Source of the DNA: Achromobacter sp. UMC71
GTDB lineage: Bacteria; Pseudomonadota; Gammaproteobacteria; Burkholderiales; Burkholderiaceae_B
DNA: 64,000 nt
Assembly (NCBI RefSeq): GCF_014170305.1
Contig: NZ_LZZT01000007.1
Location: 25,669 to 89,668 of the forward strand
Reading direction: 5' to 3'
Below the pieces are notes generated by a model. That model had not been told where the DNA came from. It saw only the letters and a program-made list of their open reading frames with translations, and made no database searches. Both the position numbers and the translations under genes were made by a program. How positions within the stretch are numbered: the stretch's first letter is position 1; each line of letters opens with the position of its first letter. Positions 26,780-36,438 of this stretch are shown one piece after another.

Positions 26780-28087
26780 TCAGGCCGGCAGGGCGACGGC
26801 GATGCGGTCGGGCGGAAAGCGCAGCGCGAACAGGCTGCCTTTGCCCGGCTCGCTGCTGATGAGCAGCTCGGCGTCGTGGCGCATGGCGATGTGCTTGGTG
26901 ATGGCCAGGCCCAGGCCCGTGCCGCCGACGGCGCGCGAACGGCCGCGGTCGACCCGGTAGAAGCGTTCGGTCAGGCGCGGGATGTGGCGGGCGGGGATGC
27001 CGATGCCGGTGTCCTGCACGCTATAGCGGCCGCCGCCGTCGGGCTCGCGTTCCCAGCGTACGGTGATGGTGCCGCCGTCGGGCGTGTAGCGCACGGCGTT
27101 GGTCAGCAGGTTCGACAGGGCAGAGGTCAGCTCGGTTTCGGCGCCCAGCACGTCCAGCGTGTCGTCGATGTGCCATTCCCACACATGGCGTCCGCCGGAC
27201 AGGGCCTCGATCTGCTGGCGCGCCTTTTGCAGCAGCGCGCCCATGTTGACCGCGCGCGGGTCGCTGCCCGGCGACGATTCCAGGGTCGACAGCGTCAGCA
27301 GGTCTTCGACGATGGCCTGCATGCGCTGGGCCTGCTCGTGCATCATGTCGATGTACTGCGCGCGCTGTTCGGGCGGCAGGGCGTCGGCCGGCATGTCGCG
27401 CAGCGTTTCCAGGAAGCCCGCCAGCACCGTCAGCGGCGTGCGCAGTTCGTGCGAGACGTTGGCCACGAAATCGCGGCGCGTGGTTTCCAGGCGTTCGATC
27501 TGGGTCACATCGCGGGTGATCAGCAGGCGCTGGTTGCTGGCGTAGGCGGTCAGCTGCATCATCATCAGCCGTTCCTGGCCGTTCTGGCCCAGGCGCACCA
27601 GGATCGGGTCGGGCCAGGACGCGCGATGCGCGTATTCGACGAATTCCGGCGCGCGCAGCAGGTTCAGCAGATTGTGGCCGCGGTCGGCGGGCAGGCGCAG
27701 GCCCAGGTGCTGGCGCGCCATGCGGTTGCACCAGTCGATCTGGAAGTCTTCATTGAGCGTCACCGCGCCGTCCGGCAGGGCCTGGGCGGCCGCCAGCATG
27801 CCTTGCATGGTGTCGCGGGTTTCGGTCAGCTCGCGGGCGCGGGCCCGGGTGTAGCGGTAGAGCGGGGCGAGGATGTCGTCCCAGGGGCCCACCGAGGCGG
27901 GCGGGGAGGTGTCCGGGTGTTTGGCCCAGTGGGAAACCAGATGCAGGCGCCAGCTGCGCCAGAGCAGCATGGCGGCCAGCGAGACGGAAAACACGATCCA
28001 GCCCGCCGGGTCTCCAATGAGCCATTGCGCCAATAGTGCCACCGCCGCCCACAGGGCGACCAGGAAGAGGGTACGCAGCCAGATCAT
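26780..28087 (-). CDS. phoR: Phosphate regulon sensor kinase PhoR
   Basis: The 435-residue kinase has an N-terminal hydrophobic pair (about 1-45), no large periplasmic domain, a PAS domain (about 95-190) and the kinase core. His213 is in [11 protein letters not shown], and [21 protein letters not shown] and [13 protein letters not shown] follow. This short-N-terminus layout is that of PhoR, which controls PhoB in response to the Pst transporter. It lies 12 bases downstream of phoB on the same strand. Confidence 0.93.
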   Translation of the reverse strand: MIWLRTLFLVALWAAVALLAQWLIGDPAGWIVFSVSLAAMLLWRSWRLHLVSHWAKHPDTSPPASVGPWDDILAPLYRYTRARARELTETRDTMQGMLAAAQALPDGAVTLNEDFQIDWCNRMARQHLGLRLPADRGHNLLNLLRAPEFVEYAHRASWPDPILVRLGQNGQERLMMMQLTAYASNQRLLITRDVTQIERLETTRRDFVANVSHELRTPLTVLAGFLETLRDMPADALPPEQRAQYIDMMHEQAQRMQAIVEDLLTLSTLESSPGSDPRAVNMGALLQKARQQIEALSGGRHVWEWHIDDTLDVLGAETELTSALSNLLTNAVRYTPDGGTITVRWEREPDGGGRYSVQDTGIGIPARHIPRLTERFYRVDRGRSRAVGGTGLGLAITKHIAMRHDAELLISSEPGKGSLFALRFPPDRIAVALPA

Positions 28088-28099
28088 CGTGCGGGAGTT

Positions 28100-28798
<699 letters not shown>

Positions 28799-28960
28799 GG
28801 CGGATAGGGCACGCTTCTGAGCGCCGGCGCGGCGCGAACATTGCGATAGTATGGCCGCAATATTTCAGGTATGTGACCGCGGGGCGCTCCATGGGGCCGG
28901 CAAGCGGCATCTGGCGGGCTCCCGATAGGCTACCATTGAACGATATATCGGGAATTCACC
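28799..28960. promoter_or_regulatory. Divergent phoB/ubiE promoter region with an inverted repeat
   Basis: This 162-base spacer separates divergent phoB and ubiE. ATTGCG (28840-28845) and CGCAAT (28856-28861) form an inverted repeat with a 10-base spacer. No sequence close to the PhoB consensus (two CTGTCA direct repeats) is visible. The repeat is a candidate operator of unknown owner. Confidence 0.35.
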
Positions 28961-29737
28961 ATGCAAAACCCCTCCGAATCGCAACATTCCGCGGATTCCG
29001 CCTCGCAATCGACCCATTTCGGCTTCCAATCCGTCCCGGAAACCGAAAAAGCCCGCAAAGTCGCCGAAGTCTTCCACTCGGTGGCGCAGCGCTACGACAT
29101 CATGAATGATTTCATGTCGGCCGGCCTGCACCGCGTCTGGAAGGCCTTCACCATCGGCCGCGCCGCCGTGCGCCCCGGCATGAAGGTCCTGGACATCGCC
29201 GGCGGCACGGGCGACCTGGCCAAAGCCTTTGCCAAGCGCGCCGGCCCCACGGGCGAGGTCTGGCTGACCGACATCAACGATTCCATGCTGCGGGTTGGCC
29301 GCGACCGCCTGACCGACGCCGGCCAGCTGGTGCCCACGGCCGTCTGCGACGCCGAGCGCCTGCCGTTCCCGTCGGGTTACTTCGACCGCGTCAGCGTGGC
29401 CTTCGGCTTGCGCAACATGACCCACAAGGACCGCGCCCTGGCCGAAATGACCCGGGTGCTCAAGCCGGGCGGCAAGCTGCTGGTGCTGGAATTCTCGCGC
29501 GTGGCCAAGCCGCTGGCGCCCGCCTATGACTGGTATTCCTTCAACGTGCTGCCCTGGCTGGGCAAGAAGGTCGCCAAGGACGAAGCCAGCTACCGTTACC
29601 TGGCCGAATCCATCCGCATGCACCCCGACCAGGACACCCTGGCGGACATGCTGCGCACCGCCGGTCTCGAGCGGGTGCAGTACTTCAACCTGACGGCCGG
29701 CATCGCCGCCCTGCACGAGGGCGTGCGCCTGGGCTGA
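28961..29737 (+). CDS. ubiE: Ubiquinone/menaquinone C-methyltransferase UbiE
   Basis: This 258-residue SAM-dependent methyltransferase starts its conserved part with [19 protein letters not shown], followed by [17 protein letters not shown], the SAM loop [12 protein letters not shown], and [12 protein letters not shown] and [15 protein letters not shown], all UbiE signatures. It methylates the benzoquinol ring in ubiquinone synthesis. It begins the ubiE-Tim44 gene-ubiJ-ubiB series that mirrors E. coli ubiEJB with one gene inserted. Confidence 0.95.
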   Translation: MQNPSESQHSADSASQSTHFGFQSVPETEKARKVAEVFHSVAQRYDIMNDFMSAGLHRVWKAFTIGRAAVRPGMKVLDIAGGTGDLAKAFAKRAGPTGEVWLTDINDSMLRVGRDRLTDAGQLVPTAVCDAERLPFPSGYFDRVSVAFGLRNMTHKDRALAEMTRVLKPGGKLLVLEFSRVAKPLAPAYDWYSFNVLPWLGKKVAKDEASYRYLAESIRMHPDQDTLADMLRTAGLERVQYFNLTAGIAALHEGVRLG

Positions 29738-29764
29738 CCGCCCCGGGTTGACACGGCATTTCTT

Positions 29765-29789
29765 CGCCCCACGGGGAACTTGTGGGGCG
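29765..29789 (+). terminator. Hairpin after ubiE
   Basis: CGCCCCAC (29765-29772) and GTGGGGCG (29782-29789) pair perfectly around a 9-base loop 28 bases after the ubiE stop. The downstream sequence has only scattered Ts, so termination may be partial. Confidence 0.5.
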
Positions 29790-29808
29790 GCGTCTTGTCC
29801 GTTATTCT
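29780..29808 (+). promoter_or_regulatory. Promoter candidate for the Tim44-domain gene
   Basis: TTGTGG (29780-29785), a 17-base spacer and TATTCT (29803-29808) precede the gene by about 108 bases. The -35 lies in the right arm of the ubiE hairpin, so use of the promoter and hairpin folding concern the same bases. Confidence 0.4.
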
Positions 29809-29915
29809 TACGTCATTCAGATTAATGTAAGAAAGTCGCGCTGAGGGCTGCACGATCCGTGCAGCTTCCTGCTGCTCGGGGCAGCAGGGGCGCGAGTACG
29901 AGGGAGCAAAAATCC

Positions 29916-30914
29916 ATGAACAAATTCTGTTTCTCGCGGTTTGTCGCCGCGGCGCTCATCGCCATCTCCGGCGCTGCGCTGGTGACGGCGTCGTTTGACG
30001 CCGAAGCCCGCCGCGCGGGCGGCGGCTCCAGCGTTGGCCGTCAATCGTCCAACGTGACCCAGCAGCGCCAGGCCACCACGCCGCCGTCGGCTGCCAGCAA
30101 CACCGCGGGCGCCACCGCGGCGCCGGCGGCTGCCGGTGCCGCCACGGCCGGTGCCGCCGGCGCTGCCGCCAAGAGCGGCGCGTCGCGTTGGCTGGGCCCC
30201 ATCGCCGGTATCGCCGCCGGCCTGGGCATCGCCGCCCTGTTGTCGCACATGGGCCTGTCCGGCGCTTTCGCCGAATTCCTGTCGTCGGCGCTCCTGATCG
30301 CCGTGGCCGTGTTCGCCATCATGTTCATCATCCGCCGCCTGCGTGGCGCGGGCCCCCGCCCGGCGACCCAGGGCGCCTTTGGCGGCGCCAACAACGCGCC
30401 TGGCCAGCCGCAGCAGCCCATGTGGCGCGAAACGCTGAAGCCGGCCGCGCCGGCCGCGGCACCCGTCGCCGCCGCGGTGGCGGCGCCGGTGGCCAACCTG
30501 CCCAAGCCGGGGGAAGACGGCAACTGGTTCGTGCCGGGCGATTTCGATACGCCTGCCTTCCTGAAGCAAGCCAAGGAACAGTTCGTGCGCATCCAGGCTG
30601 TCTGGGACAGCGGCAGCACCGACCGTCTGCGCGACTACCTGACCGACGACCTGATTACCGAGCTCAAGCCGCAACTGGCCGAGCGCGGCGCGGCCCCCAA
30701 CAAGACCGAAGTCGTGTTGCTGAACGCCGAACTGCTGGGCATCGAAACGGTGTCCGACGGCCACCTGGCCAGCGTGCGCTTCTCGGGCATGCTGCGCGAG
30801 GCGCCCGGCGCCGAGGCCTTCCGCTTTGAAGAAGTCTGGAACCTGTTCAAGCCCGCCAACGGCGGCTGGCTGCTGGCCGGCATCCAGCAGATTCCGGTGG
30901 AATTCGCCAGCTAG
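29916..30914 (+). CDS. Tim44-like domain protein, membrane-anchored
   Basis: The 332-residue protein has an N-terminal signal or anchor (FVAAALIAISGAALVTASF) and a low-complexity Ala/Thr/Ser region. A pair of hydrophobic helices follows (about residues 93-132, GPIAGIAAGLGIAALLSHMG and SSALLIAVAVFAIMFIIRRL), then a C-terminal Tim44-like domain (about 205-332) with FLKQAKEQFVRIQAVWDSG and RFEEVWNLFKPANGGWLLAGIQQ. Bacterial Tim44-domain proteins are membrane proteins of unclear role. It sits between ubiE and ubiJ but has its own promoter candidate and a strong terminator, so it may be a separate unit. GGGAG before ATG 29916 fixes the start. Confidence 0.82.
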   Translation: MNKFCFSRFVAAALIAISGAALVTASFDAEARRAGGGSSVGRQSSNVTQQRQATTPPSAASNTAGATAAPAAAGAATAGAAGAAAKSGASRWLGPIAGIAAGLGIAALLSHMGLSGAFAEFLSSALLIAVAVFAIMFIIRRLRGAGPRPATQGAFGGANNAPGQPQQPMWRETLKPAAPAAAPVAAAVAAPVANLPKPGEDGNWFVPGDFDTPAFLKQAKEQFVRIQAVWDSGSTDRLRDYLTDDLITELKPQLAERGAAPNKTEVVLLNAELLGIETVSDGHLASVRFSGMLREAPGAEAFRFEEVWNLFKPANGGWLLAGIQQIPVEFAS

Positions 30915-30967
30915 GCAGGCCGGCGGCATTCGCCAGACAACGCGGGGGCCTGGCGGCCGCCCGCTAC

Positions 30968-30993
30968 AACCGGCCCTCCAGGGCCGGTTTTTC
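30968..30993 (+). terminator. Rho-independent terminator after the Tim44-domain gene
   Basis: AACCGGCCCT (30968-30977) and AGGGCCGGTT (30980-30989) form a 10-bp stem followed directly by further Ts. The two-base loop implies the inner pair or two open up. It separates the Tim44-domain gene from ubiJ-ubiB. Confidence 0.75.
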
Positions 30994-31129
30994 CATCCGC
31001 GTTTCCTCCGTCCTGCCTGCGTCCGCGCAAACGGCGTCCAGTCTCCCAGGAACAGCCCCCCATCTAACCCGTTACACTCCCGATTTACCCATCAACTTCG
31101 TCACCCCGTTTGCGGGGCTGCGGACCGTC

Positions 31130-31768
31130 ATGTTGCCTTTCTCGTTTCTGCCCACTCCCTCGCGGCTGGCTGTGAACGCGCTCGACGCCCTGTTGAAGCG
31201 CGAAGACTGGGCGCGCGAGCGCTTGGCGCGCCATGCCGGCAAGACCGTGCGCTTCGCGCTGGGCGGATTCACGCTGGGCCTGACGATCGACAGCGAGGGG
31301 CTGGCCGCCCAGGCCGACCCGGCCGTGGTGCCCGACGTGACGCTGACCGTCGCGCCCGAGAAGCTGCCGCTGCCGCGCCTGGGCGCGGGTGGCGAAACGC
31401 CTGATTTCGCCGAGGCCACGCACATCTCCGGCGATGCGGCGCTGGCCCAGGTGGTGGCGGACCTGTCCAAGCAACTGCGCTGGGACCCCGAAGACAGCCT
31501 GGCCCGCGTGGTGGGCGACATCCCCGCGCTGCGCATCGCGAGCGGCTTGCGCGCGGCCGCCGGCGGCGCCCGCAAGGCCAGCCAGCGGTTCGCTGAAAAC
31601 GTGTCTGAATACCTGGCCGAAGAAAGCGGCATGCTGCTGGGCCGCCCCGCGCTGGAACAATGGCGCCTGGACCTGGCCGAACTGAATGCCCGCGCCGATG
31701 CCGTGGCGCGCTCGGCCGCCGCCCTGCAATCCCGTCTGGCCACGGCCAGCGCCAAGCGGGGCGCCTGA
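31130..31768 (+). CDS. ubiJ: Ubiquinone biosynthesis accessory factor UbiJ (SCP2 domain)
   Basis: The 212-residue protein has an N-terminal SCP2 lipid-binding domain (about residues 12-105: NALDALLKREDWARERLARHAGKTV, FALGGFTLGLTIDSEG, HISGDAALAQVVADLSKQLRWDPEDSL). A helical C-terminal part follows, with a predicted coiled coil (WRLDLAELNARADAVARSAAAL). UbiJ binds quinone intermediates for the cytosolic Ubi hydroxylase complex. It lies directly upstream of ubiB with a 3-base gap, matching the ubiEJB order. Confidence 0.88.
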   Translation: MLPFSFLPTPSRLAVNALDALLKREDWARERLARHAGKTVRFALGGFTLGLTIDSEGLAAQADPAVVPDVTLTVAPEKLPLPRLGAGGETPDFAEATHISGDAALAQVVADLSKQLRWDPEDSLARVVGDIPALRIASGLRAAAGGARKASQRFAENVSEYLAEESGMLLGRPALEQWRLDLAELNARADAVARSAAALQSRLATASAKRGA

Positions 31769-31771
31769 TCC

Positions 31772-33325
31772 ATGTTCCCTTTGCTGCGCCTGTTACGCAT
31801 CATCCTGGTATCGCTGCGCTATGGTCTGGACGAGCTGGTGCTGTCCAGCCTGAACCATCCCCTGGCCACTTGCCTGCTACGCGTCATCCGGCTGGGCACC
31901 CGCCCGCGCCAGCCGCGCGGCCAGCGGCTGCGCATGGCGCTGGAATCGCTGGGTCCGATTTTCGTGAAATTCGGCCAGGTGCTGTCGACCCGCCGCGACC
32001 TGATTCCCGCCGACATCGCCAACGAGCTGGCGCTGCTGCAGGACCGCGTGCCGCCGTTCCCGTCGGCCCAGGCGGCGGCCTGCATCGAGGCCGCGCTGGG
32101 CGCGCCGCCTGAAAAGCTGTTCGCGCAGTTCCAGGTCGATCCGGTGGCGTCCGCCTCCATCGCGCAGGTGCACTTCGCGGTGCTGCACGACGGCCGCGAA
32201 GTCGCGGTCAAGGTGCTGCGCCCGGGTATGCTCAACATCATCGAAAAGGATCTGTCGCTGCTCAAGATCGTGGCGCGCATCATCGAGCGCCTGGGCGCCG
32301 ATGGCCGCCGGCTCAAGCCGCGCGAGGTGGTGGCCGAGTTCGACAAATACCTGCACGACGAGCTGGACCTGGTGCGCGAGGCCTCCAATTGCAGCCAGCT
32401 GCGCCGCAATTTCGGCCCGGAATCCGGCCGCGGCGACATGCTGATGGTGCCCGAGGTCATCTGGGAATACACCGCGTCCACCGTGTTCACCATGCAGCGC
32501 ATGTACGGCGTGCCGGTGGGGCAGGTCGAGCGCATGCGCGAGCTGGGCATCGACATCCCCACGCTGGCCCGCACTGGCGTCGAGATCTTCTTCACCCAGG
32601 TGTTCACCGACGGCTTCTTCCACGCCGACATGCATCCGGGCAACATCTACGTGTCCGACCGGCCCGAAACGCTGGGCAGCTATATCGCGCTGGACTTCGG
32701 CATCGTCGGCTCGCTGTCCGAGTTCGACAAGAATTACCTGGCGCAGAACTTTCTGGCCTTCTTCCATCGCGACTACCGCCGCGTGGCGCAGTTGCACATC
32801 GAGTCGGGCTGGGTGCCGCCTGACACGCGCGAAGAAGAACTCGAAGGCGCCGTGCGTGCCGTCTGCGAACCCTATTTTGATCGCCCTTTGTCCGAGATTT
32901 CGCTGGGTCAGGTGCTGCTGCGCCTGTTCCAGACCTCGCGCCGGTTCAATGTCGAAATCCAGCCGCAATTGGTGCTGCTGCAAAAGACATTGCTGAACGT
33001 CGAAGGCCTGGGGCGGCAGCTGGACCCCAACCTGGATCTCTGGAAAACCGCCAAGCCCTATCTCGAACGCTGGATGCGCCAGCGGGTCGGCATCAAGGGC
33101 CTGCGGCAGAGCCTGGAAAAAGAAGCCGTGCAGTGGTCGCAGATGCTGCCGGCCCTGCCCAGGCTGGTCCATGACCACCTGAACCGCCCGAACGTATCGC
33201 CGGCCCTGTTGGCCGAGATGATCCAGTTGCGGCGGGCCCAGGAACAGAGCAACCGGCTGATCGCAGCGCTGGTTGGCGTGCTTGCCTTGGCGATCGGGGT
33301 CGCCTTATGGGCATTGACGCGATAG
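31772..33325 (+). CDS. ubiB: ABC1-type atypical kinase UbiB
   Basis: The 517-residue protein is of the UbiB/ADCK family. It has the invariant KxGQ in [13 protein letters not shown] (about 64-76), an Ala-rich nucleotide loop [13 protein letters not shown], the lysine in [19 protein letters not shown] for the catalytic loop and LDFGIVG for the metal-binding DFG. Two hydrophobic helices at the C-terminus ([19 protein letters not shown]) anchor it to the membrane. It supports ubiquinone synthesis, probably by mobilising lipid intermediates. The position after ubiJ is canonical. Confidence 0.95.
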   Translation: MFPLLRLLRIILVSLRYGLDELVLSSLNHPLATCLLRVIRLGTRPRQPRGQRLRMALESLGPIFVKFGQVLSTRRDLIPADIANELALLQDRVPPFPSAQAAACIEAALGAPPEKLFAQFQVDPVASASIAQVHFAVLHDGREVAVKVLRPGMLNIIEKDLSLLKIVARIIERLGADGRRLKPREVVAEFDKYLHDELDLVREASNCSQLRRNFGPESGRGDMLMVPEVIWEYTASTVFTMQRMYGVPVGQVERMRELGIDIPTLARTGVEIFFTQVFTDGFFHADMHPGNIYVSDRPETLGSYIALDFGIVGSLSEFDKNYLAQNFLAFFHRDYRRVAQLHIESGWVPPDTREEELEGAVRAVCEPYFDRPLSEISLGQVLLRLFQTSRRFNVEIQPQLVLLQKTLLNVEGLGRQLDPNLDLWKTAKPYLERWMRQRVGIKGLRQSLEKEAVQWSQMLPALPRLVHDHLNRPNVSPALLAEMIQLRRAQEQSNRLIAALVGVLALAIGVALWALTR

Positions 33326-33506
33326 GCGGCGCGATGGTGTAGTGCGATCCCCCTGTCATGTTTCATTCATGAAACAGTCATCATAGCTTCGCGGGAGACG
33401 GCGAAAAATAGCGCTGCGGCGGCCAATGCAGCGTCACGCCAGCAAGCGCGTGCGCCATTCATTAATTTCTATAGCCCCACTAGCGGGACGAAAACAAGGG
33501 CAGAAC

Positions 33507-34385
33507 ATGCTTTATCCTGAACTCTTCAAGACCATGGAAGCGGTGCGCTGGAATATGGCGCACGATATTCCCTGGGGGGATTTTGATCGCAGCAAGCTCT
33601 CGGACGAGCAGGCCCAGACGATCAAGATGAACGCCATCACCGAGTGGGCGGCGCTGCCGGCCACCGAAATGTTCCTGCGCGACAATCGCGGCGACAGCGA
33701 TTTCTGCGCTTTCATGTCGGTGTGGTTCTTCGAAGAGCAAAAGCATTCCCTGGTGCTGATCGAATACCTGCGCCGCTTCTGCCCGGACCTGGTGCCCACC
33801 GAAGAAGAGCTGCACAACGTGCGCTTCGAATTCGACGTGGCCCCCGAGCTGGAAACGCTGATGCTGCACTTCTGCGGCGAAGTGCGCCTGAACCACTGGT
33901 ACCGCCGCGCCGCCGAATGGCATACCGAGCCGGTCATCAAGGCCATCTACAAGACCGTGGCCCAGGACGAAGCCCGCCACGCCGGCGCCTACCTGCAATA
34001 CATGCGCCGCGCGCTGCACAACCGCGGCGACGACACCAGCGTCCAGGCGCGCCTGGCGTTTTCCAAGATCGGCGTGCTGATGGCGTCGGCCGGCCGTACG
34101 CAGCAAGCGCTGCACCCGACCAACCTGCACGTCAACAAGGACCTGTTCCCCAACGACACGGTGCAGTCGCGCCTGCCCGAGCCGGGTTGGCTCGAGCACT
34201 GGCTGGACACCCAGATCCGCTTTGACGGTGTCTGGGAACAGAAGGTCGCCACCCGTATCCTGCACATCCTGTCCAAGCTGATGGACCGCAGCTTCGAGAC
34301 GGTCAAAGACCTGAATCGCTACCGCAAGGAAATGACCGCCCTGGTCGTGCCCAAGGAAAAGGAAATCATCCTGGCCGGCGCCTGA
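33507..34385 (+). CDS. Ferritin-like diiron protein (acyl-ACP desaturase-like), function unknown
   Basis: The 292-residue, all-helical, soluble protein has two EExxH/DExxH iron-binding motifs: FFEEQKHS (Glu76-Glu77-x2-His80) and AQDEARHAG (Glu155-x2-His158). Further Glu residues at about 46-54 and 125 could complete a carboxylate-bridged diiron centre. The pattern matches the ferritin-like/acyl-ACP desaturase group, but the substrate is not evident. AAGGG before ATG 33507 selects this start over a 27-codon-longer frame. It lies between ubiB and the heptose adenylyltransferase gene, 13 bases before the latter, so the two may be co-transcribed. Confidence 0.78.
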   Translation: MLYPELFKTMEAVRWNMAHDIPWGDFDRSKLSDEQAQTIKMNAITEWAALPATEMFLRDNRGDSDFCAFMSVWFFEEQKHSLVLIEYLRRFCPDLVPTEEELHNVRFEFDVAPELETLMLHFCGEVRLNHWYRRAAEWHTEPVIKAIYKTVAQDEARHAGAYLQYMRRALHNRGDDTSVQARLAFSKIGVLMASAGRTQQALHPTNLHVNKDLFPNDTVQSRLPEPGWLEHWLDTQIRFDGVWEQKVATRILHILSKLMDRSFETVKDLNRYRKEMTALVVPKEKEIILAGA

Positions 34386-34398
34386 GTACAATCGCGCC

Positions 34399-34887
34399 AT
34401 GCCAGCCGCCCGTTTCGAATCCAAAGTCCTGTCCCGCGACGACTGCGTCGCCGCCGTCGCTGCCGGCCGCCTGCCGCGGCCGCTGGTGTTCACCAACGGC
34501 GTCTTCGACATCCTGCATCGCGGTCATGCCACCTATCTCGACCAGGCCGCCCAGTTGGGCGCCACGCTGGTCGTGGCGGTCAACACCGACGAATCGGTGC
34601 GCCGCCTGGGCAAGGGCGACGAACGCCCCTTGAACCGCATGGAAGATCGCGCCGCGCTGCTGGCGGCGTTGGGCTTTGTGACGGTGGTGACCTCGTTCCA
34701 CGAAGACACCCCCGAGGCCCTGATCGGTCAGCTCAAGCCCGACCTCATCGTCAAGGGCGGCGACTACGACATGGAAAAATTGCCCGAAACCGCCCTGGTC
34801 AAATCCTGGGGCGGCCGCGCGGTCGCCATTCCGTTCGAGTTCGAGCGTTCCACCACGGCGCTGGTCAAGAAGATCCAGGGCGCGTAG
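34399..34887 (+). CDS. rfaE2: D-glycero-beta-D-manno-heptose 1-phosphate adenylyltransferase
   Basis: The 162-residue nucleotidyltransferase has FTNGVFDILHRGHATYL (about 31-47), carrying the HxGH motif at 40-43, followed by VVAVNTDESVRRLGKG, ERPLNRMEDRAALLAAL and KGGDYD. It is the C-terminal half of E. coli HldE as a stand-alone enzyme (RfaE2/HldC) and makes ADP-heptose for the LPS core. The matching kinase domain (rfaE1) is not in the window. A perfect terminator follows. Confidence 0.93.
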   Translation: MPAARFESKVLSRDDCVAAVAAGRLPRPLVFTNGVFDILHRGHATYLDQAAQLGATLVVAVNTDESVRRLGKGDERPLNRMEDRAALLAALGFVTVVTSFHEDTPEALIGQLKPDLIVKGGDYDMEKLPETALVKSWGGRAVAIPFEFERSTTALVKKIQGA

Positions 34888-34901
34888 CCGCAAGGCGGCA
34901 A

Positions 34902-34947
34902 GCGCAAACGATAAAGGCGGCCGGCAGGCCGCCTTTATCGTTTGCGC
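34902..34947. terminator. Bidirectional terminator with a perfect 21-bp stem
   Basis: Arms 34902-34922 and 34927-34947 are perfectly complementary around a GGCA tetraloop. Each arm contains a T/A-rich part next to a GC core (AAAGGCGGCC and GGCCGCCTTT), so it can work as an intrinsic terminator both for rfaE2 (plus) and tolC (minus). Confidence 0.85.
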
Positions 34948-34995
34948 CGCGGGTGTTGTCTGGTACTGCCGCCGGCATGCGGGTTCAACAGGCGC

Positions 34996-36324
34996 TCAGC
35001 GTGGTTCGCGCAGCAGCCGGTTGATTGCATCCAGGTCGGTCTCGGCCAGGATGCCGCTGGTGGCCTTCAGGCGCAGCCCGGCCAGCACCGTGCTGTAGCG
35101 CGCCAGCGCCAGGTCGCGCTGGGTGGCGTAGAGCTGCTGCTGGGCGTTGAGCACGTCCAGGTTGATGCGCACACCGACTTCGTAGCCGGTCTGGTTGGCC
35201 TCGACCGCCGCGCGGCTGGATTTTTCGCCAGCCTCCAGGGCCTGGATGCGGGCCAGGCCGCTGGTGACGCCGCTGTAGTACTGGCGGGCGGCCTGCACGG
35301 CTTGGCGGCGCGCCGCCTCGAAGTCGTGGCGGGCCTTTTGTTCGAGCTGTACTTTTTCGGTGACCTGCGAGGACACGCCGCCGCCCGAATACAGCGGAAT
35401 CGACAGCACCACGCCGATGCTGCTGTCGATGGGCTTGCCCGGAGCGCCGTTGCGCATCACGGCGTCGCTGGCGCTGCCGCTGGTGGCGCGCAGGTTCAGG
35501 GTAGGGTAGTGGCCGCTCTTGGCGATCTGGATCTCGCGCCCGGCGATGCGGGTCAGCAGTTGAGCGCGCAGGACGTCCAGACTGGATGCCTCGGCCTGGG
35601 TGCTCCAGTCGGCCACGCGGGCCGGTTGCGGCGCGGGCAGCCGGACGCCTGGCGGCAGTTCGGCCAGGGCGCCGGGCGGGCTGCCGATGATCTTGGCCAG
35701 CTCGTCGCGCCGCACGTCCAGGTCGTTCTGCAGGCGCAATTCCTGGGCCACTACCAGGTCGTAACGCGCTTGCGCCTCGTAGGTATCGGTGATGGTGGCG
35801 TTGCCCAGCTCGAAGTTGCGCTTGGCCGATTCCAGCTGGCCGGCCACGGCGGCCTTTTCGGCTTCGGTGGCGGTCAGGGTGTCCTGGGCGTACAGCACAT
35901 TGAAGTAGGCATCGGCCACGCGCAGCAACAGGTCCTGGTAGGCCTGTTGCAGCTGGACTTCGACATCGGCGACGACCAGCTTGGACTGCTCGAAATTCTG
36001 CCAGCGGCCCCAGTCGAACAGGGGCTGGGTCAGCGCCAGGTCCCAGACGCCGCGGCCGCCGCTATAGGCGACGCCGCCGCGGGTGCTGCGGGTCTGCTGG
36101 TAGGCGCCGCCGGCGCCCGCCGAGACTTCGGGCAGCAGCAGGGCGCGGGCCTGGGGTTCTTTTTCCAGGCCGGCGCGGTAATTGGCGCGGGCCGAGGCAT
36201 AGAGCGGATCATTGCCCAGGGCGGCCTGCCAGACCTGCAGCAGGTTCTGCGCGGACGCGGGCGACGGGCCGACGCTTGCGGCGGAGGTAAAAACCAGTAA
36301 AGCCGTAAGCAGTCGGACGCGCAT
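34996..36324 (-). CDS. tolC: TolC-family outer-membrane efflux protein
   Basis: The 442-residue protein has a signal peptide (MRVRLLTALLVFTSAASV, cleaved near ASA) and two OEP repeats. The typical NDPLYASARANYRAGLEKEPQARALLLPEV is at the N-terminal end, then DWGRWQNFEQSK, and the second half has SIPLYSGGGVSSQVTEK and ANQTGYEVGVRINLDVLNAQQQLY. It trimerises into an outer-membrane channel for type I secretion and RND/MFS efflux. It lies 114 bases after the PCMT-like gene with a small GC hairpin (36408-36426) between them. Confidence 0.93.
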   Translation of the reverse strand: MRVRLLTALLVFTSAASVGPSPASAQNLLQVWQAALGNDPLYASARANYRAGLEKEPQARALLLPEVSAGAGGAYQQTRSTRGGVAYSGGRGVWDLALTQPLFDWGRWQNFEQSKLVVADVEVQLQQAYQDLLLRVADAYFNVLYAQDTLTATEAEKAAVAGQLESAKRNFELGNATITDTYEAQARYDLVVAQELRLQNDLDVRRDELAKIIGSPPGALAELPPGVRLPAPQPARVADWSTQAEASSLDVLRAQLLTRIAGREIQIAKSGHYPTLNLRATSGSASDAVMRNGAPGKPIDSSIGVVLSIPLYSGGGVSSQVTEKVQLEQKARHDFEAARRQAVQAARQYYSGVTSGLARIQALEAGEKSSRAAVEANQTGYEVGVRINLDVLNAQQQLYATQRDLALARYSTVLAGLRLKATSGILAETDLDAINRLLREPR

Positions 36325-36407
36325 GATCTGTCAGGAGGAGGGGTGTTGCTCCAGGAAACCGGGGTCTGAGGTTCCGTTGCCGGCCGATGGGGCGCGGAGC
36401 GGAAGGG

Positions 36408-36426
36408 CGGGGCCGTCAGGGCCCCG
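36408..36426 (-). terminator. Small GC hairpin between the PCMT-like gene and tolC
   Basis: CGGGGCC (36408-36414) and GGCCCCG (36420-36426) pair with a 5-base loop. It lies 13 bases past the PCMT-like stop and has no T-run; it could modulate the two genes' relative levels. Confidence 0.35.
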
Positions 36427-36438
36427 TCCAGTGGGAAC

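Noticed and set aside
28799..28960. Pho box in front of phoB
   Set aside because: No pair of CTGTCA-like direct repeats at 11-base spacing is present. Only a different inverted repeat is seen.
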